NCBI GenBank assembly: GCA_020354645.1
Contig: CP070652.1
Span: forward strand, 2,389,811-2,453,810
Reading direction: 5' to 3'
Length of the DNA: 64,000 nucleotides
From: Deltaproteobacteria bacterium
Lineage (GTDB): Bacteria; Desulfobacterota; Desulfobacteria; Desulfobacterales; G020354645
Positions 16,216 through 24,805 of this stretch are shown in pieces. Position 1 is the stretch's first letter, and every line of letters begins with the position of its first letter. The notes beneath the pieces are model-generated. The model saw nothing but the letters and a program-made list of their open reading frames with translations. It did no database searches and was not told the DNA's origin. The translations under genes and the position numbers were made by a program.

Positions 16216-17613
16216 TTACGATGGCTTCCCATTACTTTGTATTTCGAGACAGCTCAATTGCTCCAGAATCATGCCGTAAGCTTTTTGTCCGAGCTCAAAA
16301 CTGGTGAGCCTGAAAAATTCATCTGGTGCATGGGCATTTTCATCATTTAGACCGAAGGCGAAATTTACGGTGTATGCACCCAGGTGTTTCAACATGATGT
16401 TGCAGACGGGTATACTTCCCCCCATCCTTGTGTAGTAAGGCTCTTTACTGAAGAGTGATTTATGAACCGCTCGCGCCGCCTGGTTGCCCGGGTGATCATA
16501 GGGTATAAGATACGGCTCGGCTTTACTCGGTATGGGACTCGCCTTTACGGTTACGCCCGGTGGTGTATGTTTTTCTACATGGGAGCGAATTAATTCGATG
16601 ATTGGTTCGGGGTGCTGATCGGGCACCAATCGACAGCTTATCTTTGCATGGGCTTGGCTCGGTATCACGGTTTTGATCCCTTCATCCTGAAACCCGCCCC
16701 ATATTCCGTTAACTTCCAGCGTTGGTCGCGTCCATGCGCGTTGATAGGTTGTATGGCCAGGCTCACCAAATAGCTCGGTCACGCCGAGTTTGGCCATGTA
16801 ATCCGATTCATTGTATGGAATATCGGCGATTTGGGCTCGTTCGGTATCCGAAAGCGAACGGACGGTATCATAGAACCCTTCGACTAAAACCTTACCTTCA
16901 GGGCTATGCATCGAATCGATAAGGTGTGCCAAGGCATGAATCGGGTTCTGAAATGTCCCGCCGTAGGTGCCTGAATGAACATCGTGATCGGCTCCCCGCA
17001 CGTCAAGCTGGAGGGAGCAAAGCCCTCGCAGTCCGATGTGCAACGCTGGCTGATCCGCTTCCCATTGGCCGCCGTCGGCACTGAGCACCAAATCACAGGC
17101 CAGTAAGTCTTTATTGGAAGCAATGAATTCGGACAACTGTGGGCTGCCGATTTCTTCTTGTCCTTCGAAAAAAAATTTTAGATTAACCGGTAGCGTGCCA
17201 TGACATTTTAGCATTGCTTCGGTGGCCAGAATTGCCGTGAGCATGTTGCCCTTGTCGTCAGAAGCTCCCCGGGCGTAAACGCGGTCGTCTCTAACGATAG
17301 GTTCAAAGGGAGGATGGGTCCACTGTTCAATCGGATCCACGGGCTGGGTATCAAAATGTCCGTAGATCATAATGGTTGGTTTACCGGGGGTGTGCAACCA
17401 CTCACCGTAAACCACCGGATGTCCTCCTGTCGGTAATACACGGACACCCTCAAAACTTGCGGTCTCCAGGCGGGCAGCAACCCATTCGCCGGCACGTTTT
17501 ACATCATCGGCATACTCAGGGAGGCTGGAGATGCTGGGAATGCGAAGAAAGTCCAGCAACTCTTCCAGGTATTGAGATCGGCGGTCTTTTAAATAGTCTT
17601 GCCAAGCAGGCAT
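16216..17613 (-). CDS. M20-family dipeptidase
   Basis: A cytoplasmic 465-residue metallopeptidase of the M20 (carnosinase/DapE/ArgE) family. Metal ligands and catalytic residues are visible in order: YGHFDTQPVD, RGASDDKGN, EGQEEIGS (catalytic and metal glutamates), SADGG, and the late ENAHAPDEFF histidine. The lid domain (HSGTYGG ... NGIWGG) sits between. Length and motif order match dipeptidases that hydrolyse short peptides with unprotected ends; the exact specificity is not readable. AAAGGAG lies about 10 bases before ATG 17613. It has the same direction as the aldo/keto reductase gene, 152 bases away, so co-transcription is possible. Confidence 0.9.
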   Translation of the reverse strand: MPAWQDYLKDRRSQYLEELLDFLRIPSISSLPEYADDVKRAGEWVAARLETASFEGVRVLPTGGHPVVYGEWLHTPGKPTIMIYGHFDTQPVDPIEQWTHPPFEPIVRDDRVYARGASDDKGNMLTAILATEAMLKCHGTLPVNLKFFFEGQEEIGSPQLSEFIASNKDLLACDLVLSADGGQWEADQPALHIGLRGLCSLQLDVRGADHDVHSGTYGGTFQNPIHALAHLIDSMHSPEGKVLVEGFYDTVRSLSDTERAQIADIPYNESDYMAKLGVTELFGEPGHTTYQRAWTRPTLEVNGIWGGFQDEGIKTVIPSQAHAKISCRLVPDQHPEPIIELIRSHVEKHTPPGVTVKASPIPSKAEPYLIPYDHPGNQAARAVHKSLFSKEPYYTRMGGSIPVCNIMLKHLGAYTVNFAFGLNDENAHAPDEFFRLTSFELGQKAYGMILEQLSCLEIQSNGKPS

Positions 17614-17879
17614 GTGAGTTTTCTCCTTTCTGTAAGAATATAAAATATATAAAACAATGATAAATGATTGAACGCAAATCGCAACTAATTTTCAAGATAA
17701 AATTTCACTTTCCTGCCAAAAGTAAAGATCCTCCCTCAGGACCTACTTGACGATTTGATCAGGTTATGAGATATCGACGGAAACACGATTGATGTTACTT
17801 CACTTCAGGCCGGATGCACATGATAGGATTTTTAAGCAGTAACGGTTTTCCCGGACACCTCAGATAGGAGCGCTCCACG

Positions 17880-18566
17880 ATGCCCTTACAGTCTGTGTTT
17901 TGGGCTATCGCCCTGACGCTCTTTGTCGGAGCACTGGGTTTCCCGATTCCGGAAAATCCCATCCTCATGGGTGGCGGATACGCCATTTTCAAACAGATCA
18001 GCCCTTTTACGGCGAGCTTAGCTTTTTGGTATTTGGCCATCCTGAGCGGGGATACCATCCTTTTTGCTCTTTCATACTGGTTCTTCAATCGTCCGTCCCT
18101 GTCAGCCTTTTTGAAGCGATATGTCGGTGCCAAGCGGCTTGCATCTTATGAAAAGGCGTTCACATCACGGGGTGGTTGGACGCTTTTTCTGGCCCGCTTT
18201 ACCTTCGGCATCCGCGCGGTCGCATATATAGCTGCCGGTGCGGCACATTATCCGTGGCGACGATTTCTAGTGATAGATGGTCTGTCGGTAGCAATCCAGG
18301 TGTTTCTATTCGTCGGGATAGGGTATTTTGCCGGCGAGAGAGTAGAATGGGCGGGTAAAACAGGAGAAAAAATTCTTATTCTCATCGGTATATTTGCTTT
18401 TATCAGTCTTATAATGACTTGGATGTCTATACTTCTGCAACGCAAAATATCTTTGCGGAATCAGCCCCCCAGGGATACCGCGACGTCAGATAAGGTCAGC
18501 TGTTCTGGGCTATCTGAAAAAGCAAGTTGTGAAGAAAGCCGGGGACCGCCGCGGGCACAAAAATAA
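17880..18566 (+). CDS. DedA-family membrane protein
   Basis: A 228-residue integral membrane protein with the DedA/SNARE-associated (VTT) domain: FPIPENPILMGGGY near the front (reentrant loop), the acidic GDTILF helix, and the signature FLARFTFGIRAVAYIAAGAAHYPWRRFL (split here by glycines and prolines), followed by two more helices. DedA proteins help to flip or transport phospholipids such as undecaprenyl phosphate and maintain proton motive force. The last 45 residues are a hydrophilic, disordered-looking tail with little conservation expected. AGGAG lies about 10 bases upstream of ATG 17880. Confidence 0.87.
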   Translation: MPLQSVFWAIALTLFVGALGFPIPENPILMGGGYAIFKQISPFTASLAFWYLAILSGDTILFALSYWFFNRPSLSAFLKRYVGAKRLASYEKAFTSRGGWTLFLARFTFGIRAVAYIAAGAAHYPWRRFLVIDGLSVAIQVFLFVGIGYFAGERVEWAGKTGEKILILIGIFAFISLIMTWMSILLQRKISLRNQPPRDTATSDKVSCSGLSEKASCEESRGPPRAQK

Positions 18567-18982
18567 AAATTTTAAGGATTGAAAGCTGGTGTGGTGCCCC
18601 ATAATACCAGGAAGGACCGGAAGATCCACAATGAGGCAATATCGGCCGCTTATAACAACGAAAATAGCCGGCTTCTACCTTTGAATATTGGATTTCGCCA
18701 AAACACCCCTTCTAAAGCCCAATCTATACAAGTTCAAGTTTCACCGTTACTGATACCTTTTCGTAATTCCCCTTACACTTTGGTCGATTGCTTTTACACA
18801 ATTAATTGCGGGTGGTGGCAGTTTATTTAAAATAGCCGGCCTTAGCAAAGACAATGTAAAAATATTCAATAAAAATTCAATAAGTTATATCAACATTTAA
18901 AAACGTGGCAAGGATGTTGCTTCTTGAAAACTGCCGACCAAATGAAACCACGGTCACGGAACAACACCCTGAAGTCAACGAC
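18567..18982. other. Gene-poor spacer
   Basis: About 415 bases with no convincing gene. One frame is open (18579-18830), but its start is TTG without a ribosome-binding site and its composition is not protein-like. The right half is A/T-rich. The spacer leads into the hairpin cluster before the OmpA gene, and the promoter of that gene probably lies here or just beyond. Confidence 0.4.
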
Positions 18983-19110
18983 CACCCCGTGCGCAGCACG
19001 GGATGGCTAGAGTTTCTCCGCTCCTGGCCAAGAAAGGCAAAAGCACATCTGTGCTTTTAACGGTGCACTTGCAGCCGGGTGCGGAGCACCCGGCTGGTAT
19101 GGCAAGAAAT
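18983..19110. repeat. Hairpin cluster with the GGTATGGCAAGAAAT repeat tail
   Basis: Three hairpins in 128 bases: CCGTGC/GCACGG near 18.99 kb; a perfect 9-bp stem AAAAGCACA/TGTGCTTTT at 19039-19058; and a perfect 10-bp stem AGCCGGGTGC/GCACCCGGCT at 19073-19095. The cluster ends with GGTATGGCAAGAAAT. The second hairpin and the tail recur at 19969-20033, on the other side of the OmpA gene and in the same orientation. Confidence 0.65.
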
Positions 19111-19221
19111 GAATATTCACCGACATGAGCCCGGGCAACTGCCTGATCCCTTTCGAAATTTTATACGGGTAAAAATTTTTATTCATGGCATCACCATATG
19201 CCATAGCAATTGGAGGGATTC

Positions 19222-19800
19222 ATGAAATCAATATTTTATACGCTGGCTGCAATCGTTTTAGGCGGCACCCTGATCATGGGGGGATGTATCAAGACCCCCT
19301 TTATACGTAATAACAATTTCAGTGATTCAACCACCGAGGTTGAAGCGGCCGAGATTCAGCATGCGCCCGAGGTCAATCTGGATGCCCAGGAAGTTCGGCT
19401 TCGAAAAAGTCTGGATCAAACCGGCGTCGATGTGACTCGAAAAGGGGAAAGTATCCGCTTGAATATTCCCGGCAACCTCACCTTTTCCTCAGGCTCTTAC
19501 AATATTAAGCCTGGATTTCATGAGGTGCTGAATTCGCTGGTTTTTGTTCTTAAAGATTACAGAGATACTCGAATCAATATTTGGGGGCATACCGACAGTG
19601 TGGGCAACGCCGACTATAATCAGGCGCTTTCAAAGAGACGTGCCCAAAGCGTTGCCAAATATCTGGCTGTCAAAGGGGTTAACACCGAGCGGCTTTCGGT
19701 TGAGGGGTTAGGCGAAACACAGCCGATTGCTACCAACAAGACTAAAGTCGGCCGGGCCAAGAACCGGCGGATTGAAATCGATATTTCACCCCTGAGATAA
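19222..19800 (+). CDS. OmpA-family lipoprotein (Pal-like)
   Basis: About 192 residues. A signal peptide ends in a lipobox-like LIMGGC (cysteine near residue 19), so the mature protein should be lipid-anchored in the outer membrane. After a 60-residue linker comes an OmpA C-terminal domain: LTFSSGSYNIKP, INIWGHTDSVGN, NQALSKRRAQSVAKYL and GRAKNRRIEI, the residues that hold peptidoglycan diaminopimelate. It should tie the outer membrane to the cell wall. GGAGGG stands 6 bases before ATG 19222; an ATG 12 bases upstream is less likely. Hairpin repeats flank the gene on both sides. Confidence 0.88.
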   Translation: MKSIFYTLAAIVLGGTLIMGGCIKTPFIRNNNFSDSTTEVEAAEIQHAPEVNLDAQEVRLRKSLDQTGVDVTRKGESIRLNIPGNLTFSSGSYNIKPGFHEVLNSLVFVLKDYRDTRINIWGHTDSVGNADYNQALSKRRAQSVAKYLAVKGVNTERLSVEGLGETQPIATNKTKVGRAKNRRIEIDISPLR

Positions 19801-19829
19801 CCCGGACATTATACTATTCTCCCTCCTCC

Positions 19830-19946
19830 GGAAAAAGGCGCCTCCGGCGAAGATTTGCATAGGTGACAATTCTTCACCGGAGGCTCCGAGGGGTAAAACA
19901 GGTGCTAAATCGCAACGAGGTAAAATACCCTGACCCCTGATTTTGA
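19830..19946. repeat. Palindrome and possible MITE end relic
   Basis: An imperfect palindrome (GCCTCCGGCGAAGAT near 19850 with TTCTTCACCGGAGGCTC near 19874-19890) is followed by TACCCTGACCCCTGA at 19927-19941. That last string resembles the right end of the MITE family (CCCCGACCCCTCA). No flanking direct repeat is evident, so this is at best a decayed copy. Confidence 0.4.
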
Positions 19947-19965
19947 TCCACCCAATGATCATTGG

Positions 19966-20040
19966 TGTCAAAAGCACATGTGTGCTTTTGTCGCTGCATC
20001 TGCAACTATCACTCGGTTGGTATGGCAAGAAATCAGAGGT
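19966..20040. repeat. Hairpin repeat, downstream partner of the 19.0-kb cluster
   Basis: Contains the near-perfect palindrome CAAAAGCACATGTGTGCTTTTG (19969-19990, given here as one 11-bp inverted pair) and the tail GGTATGGCAAGAAAT shared with the cluster at 18983-19110. The remaining bases up to the next gene at 20318 hold no gene that I can support. Confidence 0.55.
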
Positions 20041-20317
20041 GACCTCTCGCTGCATTGGCGGACTTTTACAGCCAATATAAGTTGTATGCATTGAGATATC
20101 TTCTAATCCCAGAACTTCCTGCCGGGTCTCATCTATAATCAGACCGATCAAAAGCTATCTATCTGTCTGGCCTATTTCGGAGAAGAGTTTTCAAACTATA
20201 TGCGCTTATAAAGCAATAAATGTTAGCTTGACCCATACGGTTTAATTCATTATGTTTCGCTTTTAGGGAGCCGACGCGGTTCGAGGCCCCAGTTTACAGA
20301 CCTTTAAGGATGCAAAA

Positions 20318-21406
20318 ATGCTCGAACTCGACAACCTAATCCGTCAGGTACTTAAAAACTGCGATATATCCGATTCACAAAATGCCGGGCTTTATAGTGT
20401 CTGTGGCCTGGCACTGCGCCTGCGTGACCTCTACAAGTGGGAAAAGGGATTAAACCCCTGGGAAGAAAGAGATTCCTCAGCAGTCCTGGAGTGGATTGGC
20501 GATAAAGAACAGACCTGGGACCAAATTGCTGAAAAGGAATTCCTGGAATTAGCCATTTTGGACAACGCTTACGACCCTTTTAATACCAGCCGTATTAATG
20601 CGTTGTTGGAACCCCATGGCTTCTTTTACGGAGCCGGCTATGCGCACAGCCTAAAGCCCACGTTTTTTCTTGCCCCCATTGAGGACAAGGAGAGAATAAA
20701 TGAATTTACGGTAATCACCCTTGGCCGTGAACTGGCGCGTGATTTGTTGACCATCCCGGCGCTTTCACAGGACAATTGTATTCTCTTACGCAGAGAATCG
20801 GGTACGTTTTTCCTCTGGGATCAGATATTTTATATAAAAAAATCAGGGCGCCCTGCCCTTGGTTTTGCTCTGGAAACCTGTGGGATCAATGACCTGGATC
20901 CCAAAGCACTGAAGCACAGTTTGCCGGCAATTTATAGGATCCAAAGGGAAACCTACATTTACCACGAGATTGGCGAGATTCGAGATACTGTTTTTGATGC
21001 CGATATCTGGCGTCAGCTAATCGCTGCCTTTCCCCACACGCCAGTAGAGATTCTTGCGCGGGCTGTCAAGGATCTCCTGGCGGATACGAACAAATACGGA
21101 ACGCTTCATTACATAACAAAAGAACGCAAGACAGCATTACTGGGATTTTATGTGGCATTTATAGACGGTATGATCAAAGCGCTTTTTCCCGAATTGAGAT
21201 TAGCCTTTTCAGACTTCACCAAAACCCGCAACTGGCAGGGCATTGAACAAGCCGTCTCCATCGGTTACGAAAACGCCAGGCGTTATGCAGAAGAGATTAT
21301 CGATATCTTCCGGACCGGTAAGCAAAATAAAGATATGAAATGGATCCAATATGAGATAGAAAAACGCGTGCTGCCGAAAGTAAATTCTGCGCCCAAGACG
21401 CCGTAA
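20318..21406 (+). CDS. Conserved-looking soluble protein, unknown
   Basis: A 362-residue protein with an even, globular composition and no signal peptide or membrane helix. Visible features are a tryptophan-rich early part (KWEKGLNPWEERDSSAVLEW) and, near residues 215-222, YHEIGEIRD, followed by a long helical C-terminal half. YHEIGE loosely resembles an HExxx metal-site pattern, but no full zinc motif is present. AAGGA lies 9 bases upstream of ATG 20318. It stands alone, convergent with the HypD gene. I do not recognise the family. Confidence 0.68.
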   Translation: MLELDNLIRQVLKNCDISDSQNAGLYSVCGLALRLRDLYKWEKGLNPWEERDSSAVLEWIGDKEQTWDQIAEKEFLELAILDNAYDPFNTSRINALLEPHGFFYGAGYAHSLKPTFFLAPIEDKERINEFTVITLGRELARDLLTIPALSQDNCILLRRESGTFFLWDQIFYIKKSGRPALGFALETCGINDLDPKALKHSLPAIYRIQRETYIYHEIGEIRDTVFDADIWRQLIAAFPHTPVEILARAVKDLLADTNKYGTLHYITKERKTALLGFYVAFIDGMIKALFPELRLAFSDFTKTRNWQGIEQAVSIGYENARRYAEEIIDIFRTGKQNKDMKWIQYEIEKRVLPKVNSAPKTP

Positions 21407-21476
21407 CGAATGCGTTTCGGAATCAATTGACGACCTTCAATCATAAAATCGTTTCATACTGATTATCACACCCGTC

Positions 21477-23837
21477 TCAAAAGGATTCATGCGCGGTTCG
21501 GTCGATGATTTCCTGCTGGATAGACTGGTCTAAATCGACAAAGTAATCACTATAACCTGCTACACGGACAAGCAAATCCCGGTATTCGGCTGGATTTGTT
21601 TGAGCGTGTCGCAGCGTTTCGGTATCGACGACGTTGAACTGAATATGGTGGCCGTTGAGTCTAAAGTAGGTGCGGATAAGGCGCACCAGCTTTTCAAGAT
21701 CAGCGTCCTTTTCCAGGATGCTGGGCAGAAACCGCTGATTCAGGAGTGTCCCGCCGGATTTGATCTGGTCCATTTTGCTCAATGAATTAACGACCGCCGT
21801 AGGGCCGTTACGGTCGGCACCATGAGAAGGGGATGTGCCGTCGGATTCAGGGTGTCCGGCCAACCTGCCGTTGGCTGAGGCACCCAGCATTCTACCGAAA
21901 TATACGTGACAGGTGGTGGAGAGCATGTTTAGATGGTATTCACCACCTTTTGTGTTGGGTTTCCCATCGATGGCTTCATACAGTGATTGATACACTTTCT
22001 GCATGATAGTATCGGCTGCATCGTCATCATTTCCAAAAAAGGGGGTTTTGTTTTGAAGTAGCAGACGCAGCGCCTTTTGGTTTTCAAAATTCGTGGCCAG
22101 CGCATGCAACAGTTTTTCCATGGTTACCGTAGGGTCTTCAAATACATGCTTTTTGATGGCGGAAAGGCTGTCTGTAATCGTGCCGATACCGCAGCATTGG
22201 ATGTAATTTGTGTTATAGCGGGGACCGCCATTATGGTAGTCTTTACCGTTGGCAATGCAATCACGGATGACCACTGAAAGAAAAGGAGCCGGGACATTTA
22301 GCGCGAACAGGCGCTCGATATAATTGTTAACGCGGATCTTCAGATCCACAATGTAATGCAATTGTTTCTTGAAAGCCGCATATAATTCTTCGAAGTCTTT
22401 GAATTCACGGGGATCACCGGTTTCTAACCCCACCTTTTCCCCACTCAACGGATCAACGCCGTTGTTGAGGGCCAGTTCAAGCAGCTTGGGAACATTGAGA
22501 TAACCGGTCAAGATATAAGCCTCCTTGCCAAAGGCCCCTGTTTCAATGCAACCGCTGCAGCCTCCTTCGCGGGCATCTTCGATTGACTTTCCAACCCGGA
22601 TCTGTTCCATAACAACCGCATCGACGTTAAAAACCGAGGGGTAACCATATCCCTTACGAATTACACGGCAGGCAGTTTTTAGGAAATGATCGGGTGTTTT
22701 ATCGCTGATCTGGACACTACTGCCCGGTTGAAGCAGGTGCAGTTCATCCATTATTTCTAAGATTAGATATGAAACTTGATTTACACCGTCTGACCCGTCA
22801 CGCTTGAGGCCACCGAGGTTAATATTGGTAAAGTCATTGTAAGTACCGCTTTCCTGGGCTGTAACGCCGACTTTGGGAGGCGCCGGGTGGTTGTTAAACT
22901 TTATCCAGAAGCAGCTGAGAAGCTCTTTTGCTTTTTCCCGATCGAGCGTTCCCTCAACCAACCCTTTTTCGTAAAATGGAAGCAAATGCTGGTCCAGGTG
23001 TCCCGGATTCATAGCATCCCATCCGTTGAGTTCGGTAATCGTTCCCAGATGCACAAACCAGTACATTTGGATGGCTTCCCAGAAATCCCGAGGAGCATGG
23101 GCCGGCACCCAACGGCAGTTTGCAGCAATCCTTAACAGTTCTTCTTTGCGGGGGGAATGTTTTCCTCCAGCAGCCATTTGATCGGCCAGACTGGCATGAC
23201 GTTCGGCAAATAGGATTGCCGCATCACAGGCAATATCCATGGCTTTGAGTTGTTCGGCTTTGTCGGCGGCCTCCGGATCATTTTGATAATCAAGGCCGGC
23301 CAGACCTTTGGCAATTTCACCCTTAAAATCAAGCAACCCCTTTTGATAGATGATGCCGTCGAGTGTCGTGTGCCCCGGAGCACGTTGTTCCATAAACTCG
23401 GTAAACAGACCGGCCTTGTAAGCAAGCTTCCATTGTTGAGGGACATGTTTCAAAATGCGCTCACGCATGGATCTGCCTCGCCAAAAAGGAATAATCTTTT
23501 CCTGATAGGTTTTTATATCTTCTTCGGAGATCTTGTATCGGGTCATCGGCCTGGTTTTTAAAATTTTAAGGTCCGCCACTGTATGACACGTCAATTCGGG
23601 ATACGTCGGAACTGCCTTGGGCCAAGGACCGCGCTCGCCGACGATAAGCTCGTCTTCTCCTATATAGATGGTTTTATTCTCGCAGAGATACTTGAAAAAT
23701 AGTGCGCGCATTACAGGCATTGAATATTTCCCGAAATTTTCCTGATAAAACTCGGTTTCCAGAATAGCCCGTTCAATCGAAATCAAGGGTTCAGCTTCAA
23801 AACTCGCTTTGCGAAGTCGCTGGATTCTCTCGTTCAT
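21477..23837 (-). CDS. hypD: trans-4-hydroxy-L-proline dehydratase (glycyl-radical enzyme)
   Basis: A 786-residue glycyl-radical enzyme. It should dehydrate trans-4-hydroxy-L-proline to 1-pyrroline-5-carboxylate under anaerobic conditions. The radical glycine is G761 in RVAGYSDYF and the catalytic cysteine C430 in CSGCIETG, with E432. The active-site residues that I recall for Clostridioides difficile HypD (F152, H160, D278, S334, C434, E436, Y450, T645, G765) all reappear with a constant shift of four: F148, H156, D274, S330, C430, E432, Y446, T641, G761. Length also fits (789 in that enzyme). This separates it from pyruvate formate-lyase, glycerol and choline enzymes. AGGAGG precedes ATG 23837. 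The activase gene ends 5 bases upstream, so the pair is co-translated. No proC gene, the usual partner, is nearby. Confidence 0.9.
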   Translation of the reverse strand: MNERIQRLRKASFEAEPLISIERAILETEFYQENFGKYSMPVMRALFFKYLCENKTIYIGEDELIVGERGPWPKAVPTYPELTCHTVADLKILKTRPMTRYKISEEDIKTYQEKIIPFWRGRSMRERILKHVPQQWKLAYKAGLFTEFMEQRAPGHTTLDGIIYQKGLLDFKGEIAKGLAGLDYQNDPEAADKAEQLKAMDIACDAAILFAERHASLADQMAAGGKHSPRKEELLRIAANCRWVPAHAPRDFWEAIQMYWFVHLGTITELNGWDAMNPGHLDQHLLPFYEKGLVEGTLDREKAKELLSCFWIKFNNHPAPPKVGVTAQESGTYNDFTNINLGGLKRDGSDGVNQVSYLILEIMDELHLLQPGSSVQISDKTPDHFLKTACRVIRKGYGYPSVFNVDAVVMEQIRVGKSIEDAREGGCSGCIETGAFGKEAYILTGYLNVPKLLELALNNGVDPLSGEKVGLETGDPREFKDFEELYAAFKKQLHYIVDLKIRVNNYIERLFALNVPAPFLSVVIRDCIANGKDYHNGGPRYNTNYIQCCGIGTITDSLSAIKKHVFEDPTVTMEKLLHALATNFENQKALRLLLQNKTPFFGNDDDAADTIMQKVYQSLYEAIDGKPNTKGGEYHLNMLSTTCHVYFGRMLGASANGRLAGHPESDGTSPSHGADRNGPTAVVNSLSKMDQIKSGGTLLNQRFLPSILEKDADLEKLVRLIRTYFRLNGHHIQFNVVDTETLRHAQTNPAEYRDLLVRVAGYSDYFVDLDQSIQQEIIDRTAHESF

Positions 23838-23842
23838 TGCTT

Positions 23843-24748
23843 TTAGCCTCCTATTTTAACCTTCAAGCCAAAGCGTTTTAACCGTTGTGCTGCTCTGGAT
23901 AATTGTTCCTCACTGGGCGGCAGCATCTTTTCTCCACTATAATTTGTGCGGAGTTTTAAGTATTTATATCTTGCCGCTTCATGATAGGGTAAAATGTCAA
24001 CATGTTTAATTCCCGGCAACTTGGAAATAAATTTACCGGTAGTGTGGATATTTTCATCGTTATCGTTGATTCCCGGAAGCAGAGGAACGCGAATCGTTAT
24101 GGATGCACCCTGCCGGGCAAGGAGCTCCAGGTTGCTGAGAATTTTCCGATTGGAAACACCGGTATATTTTTTGTGTTTATCCGAGTCCATCAGCTTGAGG
24201 TCAAATAGAAATAGCTCTGTTTCTCGCGCAATTGCCATGAGTACGTCTTCATCGGCGTAACCGGTGGTATCGATCGCGCGATGGATATCGCGCCGGCCGC
24301 AAGCTTTAAGTAATTCCAGGAGAAAGTCCGCCTGCATCAGCGGTTCGCCGCCGGAGAAGGTAGCGCCACCGCCGGATTCATCGTAAAAAATCACATCTTT
24401 CTCGATAATCCTCATCAGGTTTTCTACACCAATGTATATTCCTGCAAGTTCCCGCGCCTCAGCGGGGCAGACCTTGGCGCAGGTGCCGCAGAGCTGGCAG
24501 AGAGATTGTTTCGTGACCACTCCCTGGGAGGAAATTTTTAAAGCAGCGTTCGGGCATATGCTGACGCATTCACCACAACTGATACACCGCTCTTGGCTGT
24601 ACAACCCCTGGGGTGCCATTTCAAGACCCTCGGGATTGTGGCACCACCAGCATGAAAAGGGGCAGCCCTTGAAAAACACCGTTGTGCGGATGCCCGGACC
24701 GTCATGAATAGCATATCTTTTGATATCAAAAATTAGACCGGTTTGCAT
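23843..24748 (-). CDS. Glycyl-radical enzyme activase (radical SAM), for HypD
   Basis: A 301-residue radical-SAM protein. The CxxxCxxC motif is CPFSCWWC near residue 29, preceded by AIHDGPGIRTTVF, the activase signature. Two extra 4Fe-4S clusters follow (CISCGECVSICP and CQLCGTCAKVCP), as in the longer class of glycyl-radical activases, and FSGGEPLMQ marks the SAM-binding GGE segment. It generates the 5'-deoxyadenosyl radical that abstracts hydrogen from the glycine of the neighbouring dehydratase. A GGAG precedes ATG 24748. The dehydratase gene starts 5 bases after its stop. Confidence 0.92.
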   Translation of the reverse strand: MQTGLIFDIKRYAIHDGPGIRTTVFFKGCPFSCWWCHNPEGLEMAPQGLYSQERCISCGECVSICPNAALKISSQGVVTKQSLCQLCGTCAKVCPAEARELAGIYIGVENLMRIIEKDVIFYDESGGGATFSGGEPLMQADFLLELLKACGRRDIHRAIDTTGYADEDVLMAIARETELFLFDLKLMDSDKHKKYTGVSNRKILSNLELLARQGASITIRVPLLPGINDNDENIHTTGKFISKLPGIKHVDILPYHEAARYKYLKLRTNYSGEKMLPPSEEQLSRAAQRLKRFGLKVKIGG

Positions 24749-24805
24749 TGCTCTCCATTGACCACCTTATTTGCTGGACAAAACACTGCTTCCGTTAAGT
24801 TCAGA

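Noticed and set aside
18579-18830. 83-codon frame after DedA
   Set aside because: TTG start without ribosome-binding site, asparagine- and serine-rich random composition, no resemblance to any protein.
18983-19110. CRISPR-like array
   Set aside because: The three hairpins differ in sequence and there is no regular repeat-spacer pattern.
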